Below, piece after piece: positions 39,133-46,920 of a stretch of 64,000 bases of DNA. The stretch comes from Bordetella parapertussis (lineage in GTDB: Bacteria > Pseudomonadota > Gammaproteobacteria > Burkholderiales > Burkholderiaceae_A). The stretch is from the NCBI GenBank assembly GCA_945877235.1, contig CAMCRF010000001.1:186001-250000 (forward strand). Reading direction: 5' to 3'. The stretch's first letter is position 1, and each line of letters starts with the position of its first letter. A program made the translations under genes and the position numbers. The notes under the pieces are model-generated. The model saw only the letters and a list, made by a program, of their open reading frames with translations, had not been told where the DNA came from and searched no databases.

Positions 39133-40379
39133 CTGCCGGGCTTGACCGGGCCAGGAGAGGCGCACTCCTCGGACTCACGGCAGGCATGGCCGCACCATTT
39201 GGTTGGGCTGCATGCCCAGCGGATGTCCGGGGACGAGTGGACATCCTGAGTAACGCGTTCCCTGCCATGTCTCACCTCGCCGCTGCGGCAGAGCAATGCA
39301 AGTCGTCGCAAGGTCGCATCTCGGTGAAGCTCACGCCAACGGCACGCCAGGAGACTGAACAGGGCTTTGCCATGCGGAGCCGTTGTCCTTTCGACGCTGC
39401 GATTGTCTCAATGAGTGTTTTCAGTGACCTGTATGCCCGAGGGCAGCTCTCTTCAATGACCGACCTCTATCGACCATTGGCCGGTGAATTAGAACAAAAC
39501 CAAATGGTGCGCGTGGATGATCAACTAATGGCTCTCGCATTCATGAGTAACACACAGATCCTCTTCTACCGAAAGGATTTGCTAGAGCGAAGTGGCCTAA
39601 GGCCACCGCATGACTGCGATGAACTCTTAATGGCAGCAGCCGCACTGAGGCGAGACCACGGACTGCGCTATCCGATTGCACAGACCTTCGCAAAGGGTTG
39701 GGACTGCGCCACAGAATTCACCAATCTCTTCGTCTCTCTTGGGGGTAGATTCTTCAAACGAGGCAGTGCAGAGCCAAATTTCCAAGGAGAGCACGGGCAC
39801 CACGCGATCGAAATCATGCGAGCACAGATGCGGTTCATGTCTCCCAATGCGCTCTCCTCAAATTCTGACGACGTGATGAATCAGCTGCAACAAGGACGGG
39901 CTGCTCTCGGAGTCCTCTGGGCGAGTAGGGCTGCGCGAATGGATGAGCCAACTGCCTCCCGGGTGGTTGGAAGGATTGAGTTCGCGGCGGCGCCCTCGGC
40001 GATCCCGCGAGGCCCGACTGCTGCCCACCTATGGTGGGATGGATTTGTGATGCCCAGACGAAGCAAGGCGCCCCGCGATATGACTTTCTCTGTGCTTCGG
40101 TATCTTCTCGACCCCACACACGTTCAATCAGGTAACGATCTGGCTATTTGGACACACTCAAGTTTCCGGCCCGGTAGATTCGGTTCTGGGGTGGCGCTTG
40201 CGAAAGCTGCGGGGGCGGCAACGTGGCCTACAGAGCCTTTCTTTGGCATCGCCCACTCAGAACTTGGCCAGTGGATTCCTGAGGCACTCGCGGGTGAGGT
40301 TCAGCCCGCGGTCGCTCTTCAGCGTGCAGCGGACTCGTATACGCGCTTGGCAAAGGAACGAGGGTTTTTGCGCGCATGA
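39129..40379 (+). CDS. Extracellular solute-binding protein, family 1
   Basis: Periplasmic binding protein of the ABC importer, 416 aa. An N-terminal export signal is present (ARRGALLGLTAGMAAPFGWAA), with a double Arg that may make it Tat-type; the mature part starts near ACPADVRGR. The body shows the type of SBP_bac_1 (MALAFMSNTQILFYRKDLLERSGL, then DVMNQLQQGRAALGVLW). The start ATG 39129 overlaps the ATPase stop (ATGA). The gene is next to its permeases, which confirms the role; the ligand is unknown. Confidence 0.88.
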   Translation: MTAGLDRARRGALLGLTAGMAAPFGWAACPADVRGRVDILSNAFPAMSHLAAAAEQCKSSQGRISVKLTPTARQETEQGFAMRSRCPFDAAIVSMSVFSDLYARGQLSSMTDLYRPLAGELEQNQMVRVDDQLMALAFMSNTQILFYRKDLLERSGLRPPHDCDELLMAAAALRRDHGLRYPIAQTFAKGWDCATEFTNLFVSLGGRFFKRGSAEPNFQGEHGHHAIEIMRAQMRFMSPNALSSNSDDVMNQLQQGRAALGVLWASRAARMDEPTASRVVGRIEFAAAPSAIPRGPTAAHLWWDGFVMPRRSKAPRDMTFSVLRYLLDPTHVQSGNDLAIWTHSSFRPGRFGSGVALAKAAGAATWPTEPFFGIAHSELGQWIPEALAGEVQPAVALQRAADSYTRLAKERGFLRA

Positions 40380-41320
40380 GGCTCGCCGCTTTCATTCAGT
40401 TCTCCGCTCCCTCTTTCGGGGTGATGGCCCTGTTACTTGCGGTTCCTTTGCTCTACGCCATCTACCTTTCGCTGATCCAATGCACCGACGTGCTTGAGCT
40501 GGTAACTGTAAGGCTCCAGACGCCATTCGGCATTGAAGAACTCACCACGCAGCGGGCAAAGGTTGGTGTCGATGGTCTTCCCGAGCAGTTTTGCAAGTTT
40601 GTCTGGTTAGATCAGTACGTGAGTGTCTTGAGCTCGGAGTTCGCCAAGGCACTTCAATTCACCATGCTGTACGTTCTGGTGACGGTTCCCATCGTCATTA
40701 TTGGCGGACTAATTTTGGCACTAGCGGTTAACCAACTGCCTGTGGGGATACGTGGCTTTGCAATTGGTGCCGCTATTTTGCCGTTTATCGTGACACCGCT
40801 TGTTGGTGCCTTATCAGTGAAGTGGCTCTTCCGAGACGATGGTCTGGTCACCCAACTCGTCTCCGCCTTCGGCATGCAGATCTACTGGATGGCTCAGGCG
40901 TGGAGTGCCAGACTCTTGGTAATCCTCTACGGGATCTGGCATTCACTCCCTTTTGCATTCATCGTTCTGTTCGCAGGCCTTCAATCCGTGCCAAAAGACG
41001 CCCTTGAGGCAGCCTCGCTCGACGGGGCCAGCACCACCCAGAAACTATGGTATGTCACCCTCCCGCATTTGGGCCCGTTGGTGACCTTCATTCTGCTGAT
41101 ACACACCATGGACTCCTATAAGCTCTTCGAGCCGGTGGTTGTCTTAACTCAGGGTACGTTCACAGAGAGCGTGCAGTTTGTAACCTATTCCATCCTCCTC
41201 GATGAAGGTAATCCCTTCAAAGCGAGCGCAGCTGCAATCCTCACTACGATTGGCATTGGCGTTCTCCTCATCCCCATGCTAAGGCGAGCTGTGCGTGAGC
41301 ACAAGGAAGGTGCGGCATGA
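40376..41320 (+). CDS. ABC importer permease 1 (MalF/UgpA type)
   Basis: Inner membrane permease of 314 aa with about six transmembrane helices. The ATPase-contacting EAA loop is seen in EAASLDGASTTQKLWYVTLP. A roughly 70-residue periplasmic insert between the first two helices (VTVRLQTPFGIEELTTQRAK onwards) is longer than in minimal permeases. It overlaps the binding-protein stop (ATGA) and is followed by the second permease with another ATGA. Confidence 0.9.
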   Translation: MRLAAFIQFSAPSFGVMALLLAVPLLYAIYLSLIQCTDVLELVTVRLQTPFGIEELTTQRAKVGVDGLPEQFCKFVWLDQYVSVLSSEFAKALQFTMLYVLVTVPIVIIGGLILALAVNQLPVGIRGFAIGAAILPFIVTPLVGALSVKWLFRDDGLVTQLVSAFGMQIYWMAQAWSARLLVILYGIWHSLPFAFIVLFAGLQSVPKDALEAASLDGASTTQKLWYVTLPHLGPLVTFILLIHTMDSYKLFEPVVVLTQGTFTESVQFVTYSILLDEGNPFKASAAAILTTIGIGVLLIPMLRRAVREHKEGAA

Positions 41321-42123
41321 AACCCGCAGCCTATGGTGTTGTCCTCATCTGGTTGATGTTGGCTGCGGGCCCTCTCGCATGGACCTTCATGCTGAGTCTG
41401 AGAGACTACGTTGACGCGTTCGCAATCCCGCTGCACTTGCTAGCTCCATTGACTTTCGACCACTATCGAAATCTCTGGCAGGCAGGTGGCTTTACCGGTA
41501 ATGCGCTCAACACCGTTCTACTCACCAGCGGAACCGTAACTGTGTCGCTCTCGATTGGGAGCCTCGCAGGTTATGCGCTCTCGAGAACGACAGCCCGATG
41601 GGGGCTCGTGTTGCTCATGGTCGCACTAGCCTTTCGCGCAATGCCGCACGCAGCGCTCCTTCCGTCGTTTGTGTACTTCTTTGAAGCTATTGGAGTTCGT
41701 GGCTCGATTTTTCCTCTGATGCTGGTGCTAATCGCCGTCAATCAGCCCTTCACGATCTGGATGATGCGAGCGTTCTTCCTTGCGATCCCCAGGGATATCG
41801 ATGAGGCGGCCATGGTGGACGGCTGCACGCGATTCCAAGCCTTTCGGTACGTTGTTCTGCCGGTAATCGGTCCCGGCTTGGTGACAACTGGCCTATTTAG
41901 CTTCCTACTGGCCTACAACGACTTCCTGCTCTCGAGTGCACTCACGAACGCTGAGAACATGACCATGCCAGTTGCCATCGCTTCTGTCATACAAGCGGAT
42001 AGCGAGACCTTGTTGATGCAAGGCATAGCAGGATCCGTCAGTCTCACTATTCCTCTGCTTATCCTTGTGGCGATCTTTCAGCGCAGAATTGTCGCGGGTC
42101 TCACCCAGGGGGCAGTGAAATGA
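41317..42123 (+). CDS. ABC importer permease 2 (MalG/UgpE type)
   Basis: Second inner membrane permease, 268 aa, six predicted helices. The EAA loop reads IDEAAMVDGCTRFQAFRYVV, as expected for the MalG-like partner. The 5' end overlaps permease 1 and the 3' end overlaps the hydrolase gene, both by ATGA, so the transporter and enzymes are made as one translationally linked set. Confidence 0.9.
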   Translation: MKPAAYGVVLIWLMLAAGPLAWTFMLSLRDYVDAFAIPLHLLAPLTFDHYRNLWQAGGFTGNALNTVLLTSGTVTVSLSIGSLAGYALSRTTARWGLVLLMVALAFRAMPHAALLPSFVYFFEAIGVRGSIFPLMLVLIAVNQPFTIWMMRAFFLAIPRDIDEAAMVDGCTRFQAFRYVVLPVIGPGLVTTGLFSFLLAYNDFLLSSALTNAENMTMPVAIASVIQADSETLLMQGIAGSVSLTIPLLILVAIFQRRIVAGLTQGAVK

Positions 42124-42842
42124 GCGTGCCACTGATTCTGGTGCCTGGCACCCTGTGCGATGCGCGAGTGTTTAGGCGTGTCTCCCCGAAACTCAAGACA
42201 GAGGTACCCATTCGACACCTCAGTCTTCGAGGGCTTTCAAAAAGACGTGCATGGGTCCATGGACTCCTGCGAACACTCCCGGACCGATTCGTTATTGCGG
42301 GCTTCTCACTAGGTGGACTCGTAGCTCTCGAGATTTTGAGACAGGTCCCTGAACGCGTTGCAGGTCTGGCACTGATCTCGAGCAATGCAGAGGCAGCCAG
42401 CGCACGCCACCGTATGAACCGCCGACGACTCAATGACGAGCTCCGCTCCCACGGCCTGCGGCACCTTTGTGGACGCCTCAAGCAGCGCTACTTTTTGAAT
42501 CCACGCGATGCAATTCGTTACCGCTCAACACTCGTACAGATGGCAGAGCTCACGCCCCTGAGACATGCACACAATCAATTCGACTTTGCGGCGAAACGCC
42601 AAGATGGACATGCCAGCCTGCGAGCCTTCCGCAGGCCACTTCTCATTCTGTCTGGCCGGTCGGACACAATCTGTCCGCCGAGTCTTCAAATTAAGGCAGC
42701 ACAATCAAGCCCCCAGAGTTGCCTAGAACTGCTGCCCCGATGTGGGCACTTTTCCCTCCTTGAGCGACCGGGTCGGGTCGCCCATTCACTGCTGAACTGG
42801 ATTAGAGAAGCGAAATCGGAGATTGAGAATGTATACACGTGA
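42120..42842 (+). CDS. Alpha/beta hydrolase, cytoplasmic
   Basis: A 240-aa alpha/beta hydrolase without signal peptide. The oxyanion motif is LVPGTLCD, the nucleophile elbow GFSLGG (Ser about residue 63), the acid SGRSDTICPP and the His CGHFSLLERPGR, so the triad is complete. It could hydrolyse an ester, lactone or thioester formed after import. It overlaps the permease stop (ATGA) and the next gene by 14 bp. Confidence 0.82.
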   Translation: MSVPLILVPGTLCDARVFRRVSPKLKTEVPIRHLSLRGLSKRRAWVHGLLRTLPDRFVIAGFSLGGLVALEILRQVPERVAGLALISSNAEAASARHRMNRRRLNDELRSHGLRHLCGRLKQRYFLNPRDAIRYRSTLVQMAELTPLRHAHNQFDFAAKRQDGHASLRAFRRPLLILSGRSDTICPPSLQIKAAQSSPQSCLELLPRCGHFSLLERPGRVAHSLLNWIREAKSEIENVYT

Positions 42843-43965
42843 GCAGCTGAAGATGCGCCATATGCCGTTCTCGGGCCTTAGGTACTCCACAGAGGCTTTC
42901 GTGGACTACTGTCTCGACGAGTGCAAGCCTAAGTTTAACTATGCCCTTGTTGGGCCCGGTGTTTCACAGTCTGAGAGTCAACCAGTGAGCCTCAGAGAGC
43001 CTCATGGATTTCAGGTTGGCGGTGTGCGCATGCCACACGGTAAGGTTAATCCACCCCACCTCCACTTTACATGCGAGGTCTTTATTTGTACGCGAGGTCA
43101 ATGGGAGATTCGGTGGGGTTACGACCCGGAGTTTCAATCCGTGCTGATTACAGAGGGAGATCTCATCTCCGTGCCGACCTGGATTTTTCGGGGCTTTCGT
43201 AATGTGGGTATCGACGATGGCTTTTTGTTCACTACGCTGGGGGGAGACAATACTGGAGGCATCATCTGGGCTCCCGAGGTCCTAGAGGCTGCGCGCGAGA
43301 ACGGCGTACTGTTGACGAATCAGTACAGACTCGTAGATACCAAGCGTGGCGAGTCACTCTCCTCGGGTGAGTCCCTACTAGAGCCCCTCTCAGAGTCCGA
43401 AAGAAGCAAGCTGCAACGATGGACGCCCGAGCAAATGGCCACACGGGTTATGCGAAGCAATGGTCTCCAATGGAGCGGTAAGGCGCTGCTGGACCACCTA
43501 CTTCCGGGCTGCGGGGCGGAGATTGCCCCTGCCATCGGATTTGGTTTGAGCGAGCGGGCGACAGGCTTGCCCCCTATTTTGAATCCGCACGGTGTGTCGC
43601 TTGAATGGGTACGTTTCAAGCAGGGGGTTCGATGGTCGCGCCACCGTATTATGGAGAAACAGGTACTGCTGGTCACCGAGGGTTGCATTGAACTCGAAGT
43701 TGAGGGGACAGACAGCAATGCGCTGTTTCAACTTGAAGGCAGCGAGAAGGGATGGGATAGCTATTCCATTCCGGAGGGATGCTGGCGTGAGATGCGACAG
43801 GTCGGAGATACACCCGCCAAAGCTCTTCTCATGACCGCAGGAGATCACCGCAAACATATCGAATGGGACCCTGCAATTGTTCGTGCTGCGCTAAATCTAG
43901 ATCTCACACGAGATGCCAGTGGCTATCTCGCGCAGCTCAGCGTCCTCAGAAAGGCGCAGGCCTAG
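42829..43965 (+). CDS. Two-domain cupin protein
   Basis: A 378-aa bicupin. The first cupin (about residues 60-160) keeps metal ligands in PPHLHFTCEVF, then WEIRWG and VPTWIFRGFRN; the second (about residues 250-340) has the beta-strand pattern VRFKQGVRWSRHRIMEKQVLLV and GCIELEVEG. The architecture resembles gentisate 1,2-dioxygenase-type and mannose-isomerase-type bicupins, but I see no aromatic-ring genes nearby, so isomerase, dioxygenase or lyase activity remains open. ATG 42829 has GGAG 7 nt upstream. Confidence 0.72.
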   Translation: MYTREQLKMRHMPFSGLRYSTEAFVDYCLDECKPKFNYALVGPGVSQSESQPVSLREPHGFQVGGVRMPHGKVNPPHLHFTCEVFICTRGQWEIRWGYDPEFQSVLITEGDLISVPTWIFRGFRNVGIDDGFLFTTLGGDNTGGIIWAPEVLEAARENGVLLTNQYRLVDTKRGESLSSGESLLEPLSESERSKLQRWTPEQMATRVMRSNGLQWSGKALLDHLLPGCGAEIAPAIGFGLSERATGLPPILNPHGVSLEWVRFKQGVRWSRHRIMEKQVLLVTEGCIELEVEGTDSNALFQLEGSEKGWDSYSIPEGCWREMRQVGDTPAKALLMTAGDHRKHIEWDPAIVRAALNLDLTRDASGYLAQLSVLRKAQA

Positions 43966-43969
43966 AGTG

Positions 43970-44752
43970 ATGCACATCCTTAATCCTGGCTTTCGTGAGG
44001 CACTCTCCTCTCAGCGCGTACTTCGTGGCATTTTCAACAGCCTACCCTGCCCATCTGTTGTCGAGATATGCGCGCAAGTTGGCTTTGATTTCATCGTTCA
44101 AGACAACGAACACGGTTCAGCCAACCTGGAGACTACGGAGCACATGCTTCGGGCCAGTTCGGCCTATGGAACGCCAACTGTTGTGCGTTGTTTCGAGCAG
44201 GATGTACCAAGGGTGCTCGACTGTGGCGCCATAGGTATCCAGGTGCCTATGGTCCAAACAGCAGAGATGGCAGACAGAATAGCCCGCGCGGCGCGATACC
44301 CAGTGCCAGGCGACTTGAGCGGAACTCGGGGGTGCGCCTTTAGCGGACGTGCGGCAGGATTCGGTCTCTCGGGCGGTCCTCAGCATGTTGAGCGGAGTAA
44401 CGCGAGCGTGGTCTTTATTGCAATGTTGGAGTCCCCCGAAGCTATCTCCCGCGCATCTGAGATCGCATCCGTTGAAGGGGTACACGCCGTTTTCATAGGA
44501 CCCAATGATCTCGCTCACAGCATGGGGTACTTAAACAATTGGCTGCACCCCGATGTTCAGCATCAGATCGAGCTCGGGCTGCGTGCAATTGCGCTGGCCG
44601 GAAAGTGCCCGGGCATCCTCTCGGTTACAGCCGAAGAGGATGATCGATACCAATCATGGGGAGCGAGATACCTAGCGTGCACAACGACGGGTCTGATCAC
44701 CCAGGCCTTTCACCAGGCGAGACAGGGGCCCAATAAACAGGGGCAGTACTGA
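43970..44752 (+). CDS. HpcH/HpaI-family class II aldolase
   Basis: Metal-dependent aldolase of 260 aa that cleaves 2-oxo-3-deoxy or 4-hydroxy-2-oxo acids to pyruvate and an aldehyde. Family motifs are QDNEHGSANLETTEH (catalytic His), VVRCFEQDVPRVLDCGA, the metal-binding Glu in IAMLESPEA and Asp in FIGPNDLAHSMG. Start ATG 43970 follows GTG 43967; both are in frame and either may be used. It lies 4 bp after the cupin stop. Its presence suggests that the pathway ends in a central metabolite such as pyruvate. Confidence 0.87.
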   Translation: MHILNPGFREALSSQRVLRGIFNSLPCPSVVEICAQVGFDFIVQDNEHGSANLETTEHMLRASSAYGTPTVVRCFEQDVPRVLDCGAIGIQVPMVQTAEMADRIARAARYPVPGDLSGTRGCAFSGRAAGFGLSGGPQHVERSNASVVFIAMLESPEAISRASEIASVEGVHAVFIGPNDLAHSMGYLNNWLHPDVQHQIELGLRAIALAGKCPGILSVTAEEDDRYQSWGARYLACTTTGLITQAFHQARQGPNKQGQY

Positions 44753-45832
44753 TTGAATCGCCGGCTCGTACTCAGAGCAATCGCTGCGATCCCGGGCGTT
44801 ACGGCGATCTCTTCCACCACGCTGCCTGCCCGCGCAGACAAAAGAAAACGGGTCCGCGCACTGTCTGAGGCCGTCGAGTATGAGCGGAGCTCGATGGTGA
44901 AGCAGGTCTCTCCCACCACCCAGCTTCACGTCGCCACGCTCAATGGTCTCCGGCAGTACATAAGACTTGACCTTCCACACCCCAATCCTGAACCATCAAC
45001 CCCGTGGGTGATCTTTGCTCATGGTTGGGTTGGTCCCAAGGCTGCCCCTCAATGGCGATTCAATCTGGGAGAGGGAAGTTATTACGGTGACCTGATAGAG
45101 CGATTCCGGCAGGCTGGGTTCATTGTTGTGTTTCCCGGCTACAGGGGTCACGGCACAGTTGATCAGATTCCTGCAGATGGGATCGAGTACTTGGAGGCAT
45201 TTGATAACGAAACGCGCATCGTTCCATTCTTCTACGCACAAGACCTGATCGCCACGAGTATGGCGATGCAGGCTCGATTCCAGTCGCCTCCACTGATCTT
45301 CGCTCATTCGCAGGGCGCAGATGCGGCACTCGTCGCTGTGACCCTCGGGCAGCACCTGCCCGCTCCGCAGCGATTTTCACCTGAAGCCGTGAGCCTATGG
45401 TCTGGGCTCATTGCAAGCCGTGCTGATCAGTACAAGCATTTTGATGCGAAGCAGAGCGGGGCTACAGAGCGTGACTTCTACACCCGGGTGCAACGGGCGC
45501 TCAGCCAATTTGATATGCAACCTTGGACTCTGGAGGAGGCTGAATCTTGGGTCCTCAGTATGGAGCCCTTGAGGCATCAGGCAGAGCTCAATACACGCAT
45601 GCAAATTCACTACTCGGATCGAGACCGCTATTCCCCGCCACATTGGAATCGAGCCTTGTTCGATGCCCTGCGTCACAGAGAAGAACACGCACTCGAGTTT
45701 TATCCAGATAACACCCATGAGTTTGAACTGGCCCCCAATGCGAGACCGACCTCTCTACGGGGCCGTGAACATATGTTGGACCGAACCATCACTTTCTACC
45801 GAAAAAGGAGTTCGCATGCTCGATCCCCATGA
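44753..45832 (+). CDS. Exported alpha/beta hydrolase with Tat-like signal
   Basis: A 359-aa alpha/beta hydrolase. The N-terminus (NRRLVLRAIAAIPGV) has a twin-arginine followed by a hydrophobic stretch and a cleavage site near PARA-DKRK, so export by Tat is likely. The fold shows IFAHGWVG, VVFPGYRGHG, the elbow FAHSQGADAAL (Ser about residue 185) and the late His in DNTHEFEL. It resembles prolyl-oligopeptidase or dienelactone-hydrolase-like esterases. Start TTG 44753 comes directly after the aldolase stop (TGATTG). It may act on the substrate in the periplasm before import. Confidence 0.75.
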   Translation: MNRRLVLRAIAAIPGVTAISSTTLPARADKRKRVRALSEAVEYERSSMVKQVSPTTQLHVATLNGLRQYIRLDLPHPNPEPSTPWVIFAHGWVGPKAAPQWRFNLGEGSYYGDLIERFRQAGFIVVFPGYRGHGTVDQIPADGIEYLEAFDNETRIVPFFYAQDLIATSMAMQARFQSPPLIFAHSQGADAALVAVTLGQHLPAPQRFSPEAVSLWSGLIASRADQYKHFDAKQSGATERDFYTRVQRALSQFDMQPWTLEEAESWVLSMEPLRHQAELNTRMQIHYSDRDRYSPPHWNRALFDALRHREEHALEFYPDNTHEFELAPNARPTSLRGREHMLDRTITFYRKRSSHARSP

Positions 45833-46844
45833 GCTTCATGGCCTCAAAATGCAGGTGCTCGACCACTGGAGCCAGACTGATCGGGCGCCCATTCGTGCCG
45901 AAACCCATACGACACACACCGTCTTTTCAATGGCCCCAGATTTTTACGCTCGCCTACACGCTCCGATTGGCGATCTAGACGGATGGAACCTTTATTTAGA
46001 GCGATTCGTTGCGCCGCTTCGCCAATCCTTCGGTCGCCTCCACCGGGAAACACACCTTTTTTTTGGCGGACTTTCAAATGGCCGGAGAGATGGGGATACA
46101 AGCCGAGACGGTGAACTTTGGATTACGGGCACGGGATTACTACACGGGGTCTTCACCGAGGAATACCTCGGCATTGCGCCAACGCATCAAGCTGTAAGCC
46201 TACGTTGGGGAGAGTTTTTTAGGTTTCGTCAAGGGCAACTTAGCGCGATCTATCTAATGCATGATCTGGTGGACTTCTGCGAACAAATTCGACGCCCAAT
46301 TCTTCCAGCTCCAAGGGGACGGAGTGCAATCTATGCTCGCCCCGCGGCAGCGGACGGCGTTAGGCTTGAGCCATCCGATCCCGCAGAGACAGAGCACTCG
46401 CTCGCTCACATTCGTGAATTTCTGTTCGAAGGACTTAATGCTTACGATCAATCCTCACTGAAAAGCATGGGGATGGAACGCTACTTCCATCCTGCAGTCG
46501 CTTGGTATGGGCCCGGTGGTATTGGTGCCTGCCTCGGGCTTACAGAATTCCAGGCTTTACATCAGCAACCCTGGCTCACGGCATTCCCCGATCGACAGGT
46601 TCAAGATCTCACAGGTCTGTTCGCGGAGGGAAGCTTTACCGGATCTCCTGGCTGGGCCGCGGTCCTTGCTTCTCACAAAGGCCCCTACTTGGGCACGCCA
46701 GCGAGCGGCGTAGCACTCTCAATCAATGGCCTCGATTGGTGGAATCGCCGTGGCGACCAGTACATTGAGAACTGGGTATTCGTTGATATGGTCCACCTAT
46801 TTCAGCAAATGGGTGTCGATCTTCTCGCGCGTGCGCGATCCTGA
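45816..46844 (+). CDS. Tandem SnoaL/NTF2-like protein (paralogue 3)
   Basis: A 342-aa protein of two SnoaL-like domains, closely patterned on the protein at 32826-33818. Shared signatures are SMGMERYFHPAVAWYGPGG, GLTEFQALHQQPWLTAFPD and the end IENWVFVDMVHLFQQMGVD. ATG 45816 is chosen because AAAAGGAG lies 5 nt upstream; it overlaps the preceding hydrolase gene by 17 bp. It is the last gene of the long plus-strand operon and is followed by a hairpin terminator. Confidence 0.75.
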   Translation: MLDPHELHGLKMQVLDHWSQTDRAPIRAETHTTHTVFSMAPDFYARLHAPIGDLDGWNLYLERFVAPLRQSFGRLHRETHLFFGGLSNGRRDGDTSRDGELWITGTGLLHGVFTEEYLGIAPTHQAVSLRWGEFFRFRQGQLSAIYLMHDLVDFCEQIRRPILPAPRGRSAIYARPAAADGVRLEPSDPAETEHSLAHIREFLFEGLNAYDQSSLKSMGMERYFHPAVAWYGPGGIGACLGLTEFQALHQQPWLTAFPDRQVQDLTGLFAEGSFTGSPGWAAVLASHKGPYLGTPASGVALSINGLDWWNRRGDQYIENWVFVDMVHLFQQMGVDLLARARS

Positions 46845-46870
46845 TCAAATCGAAATGGCCTGAGCGCCCC

Positions 46871-46896
46871 AAAAAAAGGGGGACTTAAAGTCCCCC
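46871..46896 (-). terminator. Terminator between the two converging units
   Basis: The stem GGGGGACTT / AAGTCCCCC at 46878-46896 is followed on the minus strand by seven T (46877-46871), a standard rho-independent terminator for the TonB-receptor gene. On the plus strand only TCTT follows, so it may also stop the long operon, less efficiently. Confidence 0.85.
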
Positions 46897-46920
46897 TCTT
46901 AACACAACACAACCTTAACC

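Noticed and set aside
42829..43965. Calling the bicupin gentisate 1,2-dioxygenase
   Set aside because: The second cupin's ligand set differs and no maleylpyruvate isomerase or fumarylpyruvate hydrolase gene is nearby.
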